From Candidatus Poribacteria bacterium (GTDB lineage: Bacteria; Poribacteria; WGA-4E; WGA-3G), in the NCBI GenBank assembly GCA_022827885.1, contig JAJEIP010000081.1, positions 1-64,000 on the forward strand: a DNA stretch of 64,000 nt, in the 5' to 3' direction. How positions within the stretch are numbered: the first letter of the stretch is position 1; every line of letters starts with the position of its first letter. Shown one piece after another: positions 16,330 through 23,369 of the stretch. The notes beneath the pieces are model-generated. The model was not told the origin of the DNA. It saw only the letters and a program-made list of their open reading frames with translations, and searched no databases. Position numbers and translations under genes: made by a program.

Positions 16330-16416
16330 AACGCTTGTGGAGTTTGTGTAAGACCTCCACAAGAGGAGGCTACGAATGAAGAAGCAAGAATCCCACGACT
16401 TTAGGCGTGGGAGTAT
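16327..16416 (+). ncRNA. Candidate right-end guide RNA (omega RNA) scaffold
   Basis: In TnpB elements the guide-RNA scaffold spans the 3' end of tnpB and the right end, and the guide is the flanking DNA. Here 16327-16411 contains GACCTCCACAAGAGGAGG-type pairing and the terminal CCCACG/CGTGGG hairpin, and is conserved in the remnant at 11318-11360. The guide would then be copied from about 16417 onward, inside the sulfatase-like gene. Boundaries are inferred from the family. Confidence 0.45.
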
Positions 16417-17773
16417 CAACATTATCCACATTATTTCAGACACATTTCGACGCGATAATCTCGCGATCTATGGCGGAAAGGGATACACACCCTCCCTGAA
16501 TGCCTTCGCGGAAAAATGTGTCGTTTTTGACAAAGCGTATGTCTGTGGTTTTCCGACTGTTCCGATTCGTGGCGAACTCGTGACAGGGCAAGTCAGTATC
16601 TGTCGAAGGGGGTGGGAACCTCTCAAACGAGATGTCCCCGTCATTGCTGATGACTTAACGAACGCTGGGATTGTGAGTATGATGATTGCGGATACACCGC
16701 ATCATCTCAACAACGGTTTCCTTTACAACCGTGGGTTCACGGGATGGAAGTGGATTCGCGGGCAAGAGGGTGACCATTTAGAGACACAGCCCTACGATTA
16801 TGAATCGAAAAAATCGTTGCAGTATCGTGAGTACACCCGAACACATCCGAACAAATTGCCCGGCGGACTCGGCAACCACCTGAGAAATATGGCGTTCCGA
16901 CAGACCGAGGCGGACACTTACGTTGCGCAGACGATGCAGACGGCTTGCGACTGGTTGGAGCGGAACCATCAGCACAAAAACTTCTATCTGATGGTGGACA
17001 CCTTCGATCCGCACGAACCGTGGGATGCCCCCGAATGGTATCTAAAGCGTTTTGATGGGAGCGATTACGACGGACCGGAACCGATCTATCCGCCCTACGG
17101 TCCCAATCCGATGAATGAACGAGAAACGGAACGGCTCAACGCCCTCTACCGGGCAGAAGCATCACTGGCTGACAACTGGATCGGACAACTCCTGCGGAAA
17201 ATTGATTATATGGGCTTGATGGAAAACACAATGGTGATCTTCATGGCGGATCACGGTTTCCTCCTCGGTGAACACGGACTCCTCGCGAAGAACCTCAGTA
17301 TGTATGAAGAGGTTATCCATATCCCACTCATGGTGTATCACCCAGATGCGACACCCCGTCACACCAATGCGCTCGCCAGCATTATTGATATTCCGCCTAC
17401 TGTTATTGATGTGTTGGATGTGGAACACGAGGCACAAGTGGAAGGGAACAGTCTTCTGCCCATTATTATGGGAGATACCGACACAGGACGCGAGTATACT
17501 GTTACGCATGGTGCCTGGGTCGGGGGCTGGAGTCCTGATGGTGATAGTCCGCATGGAAGCATCACGGACGGCATCTGGTCTCTGCTTTTGGAGAACCAAG
17601 GCGCGCCGAAGGCGTTATTCCATCTACCCTCCGATCCGGAACAGATGAATAATCGGTTTGAATCGGATACATCAGAGGCGCGGCGACTCTACCAAGCGTT
17701 TTTGGACTTCTTAGGGCAGCATGGCGCACCTGACGCAATGGTGACAGAATTCCAGAGTCGGTGGCAAGACTGA
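16376..17773 (+). CDS. Sulfatase-like alkaline phosphatase superfamily hydrolase
   Basis: A 465-residue enzyme with the sulfatase/phosphodiesterase fold: an N-terminal metal strand (NIIHIISDTFRRDNL), the nucleophile segment FPTVPIRGELVTG (about residue 62), DTFDPHEPWD and the second metal site FMADHGFLLGEHG (about residue 290). In sulfatases the nucleophile is Cys or Ser in C/S-x-P-x-R; here the aligned residue is Thr (T-V-P-I-R), so formylglycine-dependent sulfatase activity is doubtful and a phosphoesterase using Thr is possible. The first 14 residues (KKQESHDFRRGS...) come from the right end of the TnpB element, which also supplies GAGGAGG and the ATG. No signal peptide remains; whether one was lost is unknown. 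Confidence 0.82.
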   Translation: MKKQESHDFRRGSINIIHIISDTFRRDNLAIYGGKGYTPSLNAFAEKCVVFDKAYVCGFPTVPIRGELVTGQVSICRRGWEPLKRDVPVIADDLTNAGIVSMMIADTPHHLNNGFLYNRGFTGWKWIRGQEGDHLETQPYDYESKKSLQYREYTRTHPNKLPGGLGNHLRNMAFRQTEADTYVAQTMQTACDWLERNHQHKNFYLMVDTFDPHEPWDAPEWYLKRFDGSDYDGPEPIYPPYGPNPMNERETERLNALYRAEASLADNWIGQLLRKIDYMGLMENTMVIFMADHGFLLGEHGLLAKNLSMYEEVIHIPLMVYHPDATPRHTNALASIIDIPPTVIDVLDVEHEAQVEGNSLLPIIMGDTDTGREYTVTHGAWVGGWSPDGDSPHGSITDGIWSLLLENQGAPKALFHLPSDPEQMNNRFESDTSEARRLYQAFLDFLGQHGAPDAMVTEFQSRWQD

Positions 17774-17787
17774 TCTCCGTTAAGATA

Positions 17788-18792
17788 CTATGTCCAGTCC
17801 ATGATGACCCCTAAATATTCATCTTTGCGATCCGCCAATCCATCGTAGGCGGATTGCGCGTCCCCGGGGTCAATGACGTGTGTCAGTAATTCTTCTACCT
17901 TGAATTTGCCTTCACACATCAGTGAATACACCAAACGAGAGTTGCGTTCAAGCGAGTGCTTGGATTCCCCAGAGTGCATCGTCGGATAGACCCACTCATG
18001 TGCACTTCTGAGTGTAATCGCGCCTAAACCGACACTGTGGCTATAGTTTAGAATCGCCGTTGCATCCGTGACGTATTCACCGCGCGGCGAACCAAGTAAG
18101 ATGACCTCTCCCTGTCTGCCGGTCAACTGATATGCTGTCTCGACGAGTCGTGGGTTTCCGATCGCTTCGACAGTGACCGCGGCTTTCTCACCGTTCGTCA
18201 AATCTATAACCCGTTCCAGGGCATCTTCTTCATCTGGATTAATCAGGTGCTGGATCCCGCACTGCCGAGCGATTTCCAGTCGACGCGGCACCCGTTCAAT
18301 ACTGATGACTTTCATGCCTGCCAGATTGAAAAGTTGCGAGGCAGAGTTGCCGACCAACCCCAAGCCGATAACCGCAACGGTATCCCCGAATTCGGCGGAA
18401 GATACCCGTAGAGAGGTCATCGCGACTGTCGCCATTCGGACGAACGGAACCAATTTCTCGTCTATGTCTAAAGGCGGTTTAAACGCTAAAAGGACTGACT
18501 CGGTTTTGGTGATAGAGGCGTGTGGACCATAGCAGAAGGCGAGGTCCCCGACGGCACATTTGGTCACGTTTTCACCGACTTTTAGAACCTCGCCGATCGA
18601 CGTATAGCCGGAGCCGTGTGGAAACTGTGTTCCACTTTCGAGTCCAGTATACCCTGCGCCTTCGGTGCCGGGACTAATCAAACTATAGTGCGTTTTTAAC
18701 AGAATTTGGTTCGGCGTGAGTGTCTCGTCAAGCTCGAAATCCTCCAGCGTTGCTGAACGTTTCGCTGGCATCACAATCCGTTTTCCTTTCAT
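17788..18792 (-). CDS. Zinc-type medium-chain dehydrogenase/reductase family protein
   Basis: A 334-residue cytosolic oxidoreductase of the MDR superfamily. The N-terminal GroES-like domain has ISPGTEGAGYTG and a GYTSIGEVLKVGENV block. The Rossmann domain has VIGLGLVGNSASQL with an acidic residue further on (SIERVPRRLEIA), suggesting NAD. The catalytic-zinc cysteine is not evident, as in several sugar or polyol dehydrogenase-like branches. The ATG at 18792 is preferred (AAGGAG 9 bases upstream) over an upstream one at 18822. It converges on the sulfatase-like gene; substrate unknown. Confidence 0.82.
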   Translation of the reverse strand: MKGKRIVMPAKRSATLEDFELDETLTPNQILLKTHYSLISPGTEGAGYTGLESGTQFPHGSGYTSIGEVLKVGENVTKCAVGDLAFCYGPHASITKTESVLLAFKPPLDIDEKLVPFVRMATVAMTSLRVSSAEFGDTVAVIGLGLVGNSASQLFNLAGMKVISIERVPRRLEIARQCGIQHLINPDEEDALERVIDLTNGEKAAVTVEAIGNPRLVETAYQLTGRQGEVILLGSPRGEYVTDATAILNYSHSVGLGAITLRSAHEWVYPTMHSGESKHSLERNSRLVYSLMCEGKFKVEELLTHVIDPGDAQSAYDGLADRKDEYLGVIMDWT

Positions 18793-18849
18793 GTCGTAAT
18801 GCTCCTTGTTGATTTTTTCCAATTATGGTATCATATTTGCCAAACTTTT

Positions 18850-18873
18850 TATATTTTTAATTATTCCTTGCGG
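18850..18873 (-). repeat. Dispersed SD module in a divergent intergenic gap
   Basis: The reverse strand carries TACCGCAAGGAATAATTAAA, then AA, but no start codon follows it directly. It lies between the divergent dehydrogenase and PhyH genes and overlaps the leader of the latter, whose own site is AGGGAG. Confidence 0.55.
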
Positions 18874-18890
18874 TAGGGAGAAATTTCCTT

Positions 18891-19772
18891 ATGAGACTCA
18901 CGCCAGAACAGTGCGAAACCTTCTGGACACAAGGTGTTCTGATCGCCAAAAATGTCTTGACTGACGAAGACCTCCAGCCGGTAATTGACGAGATTTCAGA
19001 TTGGATTTCGGAACGCGCCCTTGCCTTAAAGCAGGAAGGTAAAATTGAAGACTTGTATGAAGATGAACCCTTTGATAAACGGTTCGGTAAGTTGTTAGCA
19101 CAATCCAACGAGATGGTGAGCGGCTTGGACATCATGCACTATCGTGGTAAAGCCATCTTTGAATTCCTGAAGAACGACAACCTTTTAGATGTCGTTGAAG
19201 GCATTGTGGGTCCCGAAATTACGTGCAATCCGATTCAGCATCTACGTGCGAAACCGCCCGTTATAGATGGGAACGCGAGTTGGGCAGGCGGTGTGCCGTG
19301 GCATCAGGATGCCGGTGTAATGATGCCAGAAGCGGAGGGATCCGCCATCATCACATGTTGGCTTCCACTGGGGGACAGCACAATAGAGATGGGATGTCTT
19401 GAAGCGTTGCCGGGTATTACGGAGGAGAAAGGCTATCTGAGCCACCAAAAAGAGGGCGGGACGATGATCAAACCGGAGGTGATGCCGGATGTTGAACCGC
19501 TTATGTTGGAATGTTATCGGGGTGATGTTATCCTATTGAGCCGCTTCACCCCACATCGCTCGCAACCGAACACGTCCGATCGGTGCCGTTGGTCGCTGGA
19601 TTTACGTTATCAGACCACAGGACATCATACGGGACGCACGGCACATCCAGACTTCATCGTCCGGAGTCGTAAAAATCCCGAAACTGTCCTATCTGAACAC
19701 CAAGAATGGTGTGATTTGTGGACAGATGCTTTTGAAAACCCACGTGGCTTCGCAGGACACAGATCGGAATAG
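18891..19772 (+). CDS. Phytanoyl-CoA dioxygenase (PhyH) family protein
   Basis: A 293-residue non-heme Fe(II)/2-oxoglutarate-dependent oxygenase-like protein. The iron-binding HxD is in VPWHQDAGVMMPE (about residue 139). The distal His and the 2-oxoglutarate-binding Arg are likely in RFTPHRSQPNTSDRCRWSLDLRY (about 220-240). The N-terminal helix FWTQGVLIAKNVL is typical of PhyH proteins. It is one of five PhyH-like genes in the window; these are more divergent from each other than recent duplicates, except the 46667/63878 pair. Substrate cannot be read from sequence. It is followed after 18 bases by a nucleotidyltransferase gene. Confidence 0.87.
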   Translation: MRLTPEQCETFWTQGVLIAKNVLTDEDLQPVIDEISDWISERALALKQEGKIEDLYEDEPFDKRFGKLLAQSNEMVSGLDIMHYRGKAIFEFLKNDNLLDVVEGIVGPEITCNPIQHLRAKPPVIDGNASWAGGVPWHQDAGVMMPEAEGSAIITCWLPLGDSTIEMGCLEALPGITEEKGYLSHQKEGGTMIKPEVMPDVEPLMLECYRGDVILLSRFTPHRSQPNTSDRCRWSLDLRYQTTGHHTGRTAHPDFIVRSRKNPETVLSEHQEWCDLWTDAFENPRGFAGHRSE

Positions 19773-19790
19773 GTAAGGTAAATTAAAAAC

Positions 19791-20471
19791 ATGCAAGCGA
19801 TTATTCTGTGCGGCGGTCTCGCGACGCGGCTCGGTGAGACAGCGAAAACACTTCCGAAGATTCTGCTGGAGATCGCTGGGAAAACAGTATTGGAATGGCA
19901 AATCCAATTGCTGAGAGATGTAGGTGTCACTTCGGTCATCCTGGCGTCGGGACATCTCCACGATGTGCTTTATGGGCGCGTAGGAGACGCTTACGCTGGG
20001 ATGTGCATCCGTTATGCCAAAGAGGAAAAGCGGCTCGGCACTGGCGGCGCGATCCAGAATGCGATGCAGCAGATCGATACATCGCCCTTTTTTGTCCTAA
20101 ACGGCGATATTCTGATCGCTAACTTTTCACTGCGGGAAATGTTGGTTCGATTCGAGCAAGGAATGGCAGGCATGCTGTTAAGTGTGCATGTCCCGGACGT
20201 CCGTCCCTACGGTGAAATTGTATCGGACGGTGAGGGAAAAATTCAGGCGTTTCGTGAGAAACAATCTACCCGTCGCGCTGGGTATATCAACAGTGGGGTG
20301 TACCTCTTCGATCAAAGCATTGCTGAGGCGTTTCCGAGCGACCGAGAAAACTTTTCTATGGAACGAGACGTTTTTCCTTATGTTTCCAGTCTCTACGCTT
20401 TAGAAACGGATGCCGACTGGATCGATATCGGTGTTCCAGAGCGATTGGCTCACGCCCGCGCACATTTTTAA
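19791..20471 (+). CDS. Sugar-1-phosphate nucleotidyltransferase
   Basis: A 226-residue GT-A fold enzyme that joins a nucleotide to a sugar 1-phosphate. The P-loop-like start MQAIILCGGLATRLGETAKT, then LPK, the RLGTGGAIQNA motif (about residue 82) and FFVLNGDIL (Mg site, about 103) are present, as is YINSGVYLF. Its short form lacks the left-handed helix domain, as in mannose-1-phosphate or heptose-1-phosphate enzymes (HddC/RmlA-like). The donor cannot be set. The start follows GGTAAGGTAAATTAAAAAC, a relative of the SD module. The stop abuts an inverted copy of that module. Confidence 0.85.
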   Translation: MQAIILCGGLATRLGETAKTLPKILLEIAGKTVLEWQIQLLRDVGVTSVILASGHLHDVLYGRVGDAYAGMCIRYAKEEKRLGTGGAIQNAMQQIDTSPFFVLNGDILIANFSLREMLVRFEQGMAGMLLSVHVPDVRPYGEIVSDGEGKIQAFREKQSTRRAGYINSGVYLFDQSIAEAFPSDRENFSMERDVFPYVSSLYALETDADWIDIGVPERLAHARAHF

Positions 20472-20571
20472 TTTTCTAATTTCCTTGGGGTTCGATCAGG
20501 TGAGTTTAGCACTTTGACGTTTCTTTCCGTAGGCCCGGTTTCTGTACGGGTTGGGTGATCCAACCCCTACG
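20472..20571 (-). repeat. Inverted SD module plus hairpin downstream of the nucleotidyltransferase gene
   Basis: The reverse strand reads CGAACCCCAAGGAAATTAGA then AAATTAAAAA and meets the stop codon of the plus-strand gene; the first G of AACCGCAAGG has changed. The same stretch has the hairpin GGGTTGG-GTGAT-CCAACCC (20548-20566) within CGTAGG/CCTACG. The rest of the gap to 20632 has no gene. Confidence 0.55.
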
Positions 20572-20632
20572 CGTTCCAAGCTACGTGAGCTTTAACCCAT
20601 ATCCCTCTTTACTGACAATTTTTTGTCGACTG

Positions 20633-21607
20633 CTACTCCCCTGCTTCTTCTGTCCGTAAGACGACATAACTCCGATACCGTTCTGCATGTATTTCACCGG
20701 CTTCAACGGCGTCCTGAACAGCACAATCGGGTTCCGCAACGTGGGCACAATCGTTGTATTTGCAGGTGCCGAGATACGGTTCCATTTCTGGGAAATAGTA
20801 CTCTAAATTCTCCGTATCTACCCCCCACAATCCGACTTCCCGTATACCGGGTGTGTCGGCGACTTCACCACCGATGTCCAAGGGAAAGAGTTCAACCAGG
20901 GTCGTTGTATGCCGTCCCTTTTGGGTCCTGATACCGACTTCACCTGTCCGTAAGTCTAAACCCGGTTGAAGTGCGTTCAGTAGGCTGGATTTGCCGACCC
21001 CAGATGCCCCGACAATAACACTAAATTTATCGCTCAATGCATTTTGGAGTGCGCCCAAGCTCTCAGGAACATTGATGCTGGTATAGATGACCCGGTACCC
21101 CAATTTCTCGTAAACGGCAAAGGTCGTTTCGAGTTCCGTCCGTTGTGCCTCATCCACTAAGTCCATCTTGTTGAGACAGACCACGGCTTCCATGTCGCCA
21201 GCCTCCGCCAAGATAAGAAATCTATCGAGTGTCCGAAAGTTAAGGGGTGGCATCAGCGTGGAGACAACGGCTACGATTTGATGTGCATTCGCAACGATAA
21301 CCTGTTCAATGTCCCCGTGTTTTCCGGCGTATTGCCGCGAGAACTTTGTCTGACGCGGCAGAATATCCTCTACCACTCCCTCTTCCATATCAAGTTGCGT
21401 GAAAAGGACCCAATCACCGACAGCAACTGGATCGGCATACAGCCTGCGTCCGGTTTCAGAGCGGTGTCTCCGTTTGAGGGTGCCACGGAGCGTGCAGCGC
21501 AGGATAATATCACCGTATTGGACATCATAAAACCCGGTCCGCGCCCGGATGACTCTGCCTTGTTCGCGTGTAAGGATGGATCCCACCTCCCAAAAGTGTG
21601 GAAGCAT
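20633..21607 (-). CDS. rsgA: Small ribosomal subunit biogenesis GTPase RsgA
   Basis: A 324-residue circularly permuted GTPase that checks maturation of the 30S subunit. Motifs appear in permuted order: LNKMDLVD (G4, about residue 146), GASGVGKSSLLN (G1, about 203) and DTPGIREVGL (G3, about 256). An OB-fold precedes them, and a C-terminal zinc knuckle follows (CKYNDCAHVAEPDC). The ATG at 21607 has GAGG 5 bases before it. It lies 7 bases after the isomerase gene on the same strand, which is preceded in turn by uppS, so the three likely form an operon uppS-isomerase-rsgA. Confidence 0.93.
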   Translation of the reverse strand: MLPHFWEVGSILTREQGRVIRARTGFYDVQYGDIILRCTLRGTLKRRHRSETGRRLYADPVAVGDWVLFTQLDMEEGVVEDILPRQTKFSRQYAGKHGDIEQVIVANAHQIVAVVSTLMPPLNFRTLDRFLILAEAGDMEAVVCLNKMDLVDEAQRTELETTFAVYEKLGYRVIYTSINVPESLGALQNALSDKFSVIVGASGVGKSSLLNALQPGLDLRTGEVGIRTQKGRHTTTLVELFPLDIGGEVADTPGIREVGLWGVDTENLEYYFPEMEPYLGTCKYNDCAHVAEPDCAVQDAVEAGEIHAERYRSYVVLRTEEAGE

Positions 21608-21614
21608 GCATTCC

Positions 21615-22382
21615 TCAGATATACGTTTTCATGGTTTCCAAAGCTACCTCAACATCTTCGTCAAAATTGTCAAACTTGCACTCACATGAGACGCGACCGT
21701 CGTAGCCCGCTTTTTGGAGTGCCGCGAAGAAATCTGTGAAATCGAAATCGTCGTTTCCGGGATAGGAACGTTTAACGGGTTCCGCTATGTGAACATGCGC
21801 GAGCCACTCAGCAGCGTCGATGGTGTTTTGCATCGGCTCTTCTTCCTGGTGGATATGATAGAGATCTGCCAACGCCTTGACCCCCGGACGATTCACTCGC
21901 TTTGCCATAGCGAGTCCATCTGCGACAGTCCGCAGGATGTTTCCTTCCCGCCAACAAATTGGTTCAATAACAATCGTCATGTTATGCGCTTCGGCGTGAT
22001 CTGCCGCCATATCCAGGAACTCAGCAATTTGCGCCAATGCACGTTCGCGCGAATAACCTTCCTCTATACTCCGGGAACCGCTGCTGCCGTAGACGATAAC
22101 TTCACCGCCAATTTCATTGCCTCTCCGACATGCGGTCTCCACATACCGCGATAAACGCTGCAAATCGACGACATCGCCTACGACGCGCAAGTCACCCGGA
22201 ATGAACCCCGAATAGGATTCCGGCTTTAACGGTGCCTTCGCTACCTGTTCACGAATTTTCTGGAATTCAGTCTCATCTGCCTCAGGCATCAACCCCGGAC
22301 GCACGCCTAATTCAATATAGTCATATCCGACTTCTGCGAGCCGATTGACATTCTCTAAACCTGTACAGACCCCAAATCTCAT
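21615..22382 (-). CDS. Sugar phosphate isomerase/epimerase-like TIM barrel protein
   Basis: About 255 residues with the xylose-isomerase-like TIM barrel look: MRFGVCTG start, VGYDYIELGV, VIEPICWREGNI (Glu metal site), KALADLYHIHQEE (Asp/His), and C-terminal VSCECKFD. Such enzymes isomerise or epimerise sugars and related polyols with a divalent metal. The ATG at 22382 with AAGGAG 7 bases upstream is preferred to the overlapping ATG at 22400. It overlaps or abuts the uppS stop. Substrate unknown. Confidence 0.8.
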   Translation of the reverse strand: MRFGVCTGLENVNRLAEVGYDYIELGVRPGLMPEADETEFQKIREQVAKAPLKPESYSGFIPGDLRVVGDVVDLQRLSRYVETACRRGNEIGGEVIVYGSSGSRSIEEGYSRERALAQIAEFLDMAADHAEAHNMTIVIEPICWREGNILRTVADGLAMAKRVNRPGVKALADLYHIHQEEEPMQNTIDAAEWLAHVHIAEPVKRSYPGNDDFDFTDFFAALQKAGYDGRVSCECKFDNFDEDVEVALETMKTYI

Positions 22383-22396
22383 GCCTTCGCTCCTTT

Positions 22397-23200
22397 TCAT
22401 TTTCCAAATCGTCGTTTTCGTTCGCTATACGCCCGTAAAGCGCGGAGAAAGTCAATTTTCCGAAACGAGGGCCAATACGTATCACAGAAATAGAATTCCG
22501 AGTAGACGCTCTGCCACAGCAAAAACCCCGATAACCGCACCTCTCCGCTGGTGCGAATAATTAACTCAGGATCAGGAAGGTTTGAGGTGTAAAGATAGGG
22601 TGTAATCTTATCCACTGTGAGTTCGTCTGCGATCTGATGGATAGGTTTACCACTCTCACCCTCGGCTTTGAGATGCCCCCGAAATGCGTCAACAATTTCC
22701 TCTCGCCCTCCATAAGCGACAGCGACATTTAAGATAAATTTGTCGTAATGTTGCGTTGCTTCCTCTGCCTCCCGAATTGCTTCTTGCAGACTACTGGGTA
22801 ACAGTTCTATCTGTCCCATCGCACGCACTTTGATCTGGTTCGTATGGAGTCCCTTAATAGTGACAAGCTCCCGCATTTTCCCTTCAATCAACCCAAGAAT
22901 TCCTTCAACTTCATGTGCGGCGCGTTTGAAATTATCAAGGGAGAAAATCCAGATAGAGAAAATTTCAACGCCGAGTTCATCACACCAATGGAGCACCTCT
23001 TCGAGTTTGTTTGCACCTTCATGATGTCCTTCAATGACATCCTCAAGTCCACTGGCTTTCGCATAGCGACGATTTCCGTCTAAAATTACACCGATATGGC
23101 GTGGGATCCTCCAGGCATTGGCTTCAGATTCCAAACGCCTCTGATAAGCCCTGTAAAAAAATCTTTCAATTCGATTTTTAATATAGTGGAATGGGTTCAT
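22397..23200 (-). CDS. uppS: Undecaprenyl diphosphate synthase (cis-prenyltransferase)
   Basis: A cytosolic/peripheral enzyme that extends farnesyl diphosphate to undecaprenyl diphosphate. Conserved blocks: HIGVILDGNRRYA (about residue 37; the usual Trp is Tyr here), GHHEGANKLEEVL, FSLDNFKRAAHEV (the usual ENWxR is divergent), LNVAVAYGGREEIVDA, and LIIRTSGEVRLSGFLLWQSVYSEFYF near the C-terminus. The ATG at 23200 (CAGGA 7 bases upstream) yields 267 residues, near the family norm; the longer frame to 23266 adds 22 unsupported residues. A TATAAT on the reverse strand at about 23268-23273 could be its promoter. Confidence 0.9.
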   Translation of the reverse strand: MNPFHYIKNRIERFFYRAYQRRLESEANAWRIPRHIGVILDGNRRYAKASGLEDVIEGHHEGANKLEEVLHWCDELGVEIFSIWIFSLDNFKRAAHEVEGILGLIEGKMRELVTIKGLHTNQIKVRAMGQIELLPSSLQEAIREAEEATQHYDKFILNVAVAYGGREEIVDAFRGHLKAEGESGKPIHQIADELTVDKITPYLYTSNLPDPELIIRTSGEVRLSGFLLWQSVYSEFYFCDTYWPSFRKIDFLRALRAYSERKRRFGK

Positions 23201-23369
23201 ATACATATCCTGAGTTGTTACAGATGCAATGTAGGCACAACCTGTAGGTCCCCCATATTGCGACATTTATTATAACACAGAAGCGTTATTTACAAAAGTC
23301 TATAATCAACAGAGATTTTAAAGTTGACATATTGAAGAAAGTGTGATAATTTATTGGAAATATTCGCAG

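Larger units (their letters stand above)
15040..16420 (+). mobile_element. TnpB-only IS200/IS605-family element (IS1341-like)
   Basis: The left end has the hairpin CCAAGTC-TTTA-GACTTGG (15049-15066). The right end has CCCACG-ACTTTAGG-CGTGGG (16392-16411), typical of the subterminal palindromes of this family. Between them lie a promoter, a structured leader and a disrupted tnpB; no tnpA is present, so movement would need a transposase from elsewhere. The exact termini are estimates. The gap 14858-15237 holds only this left end and promoter, plus AT-rich DNA with no gene seen. Confidence 0.8.

Noticed and set aside
18850-18873. Functional leader of the dehydrogenase gene at 18792
   Set aside because: The module lies about 60 bases from that start and the gene has its own AAGGAG at 9 bases.
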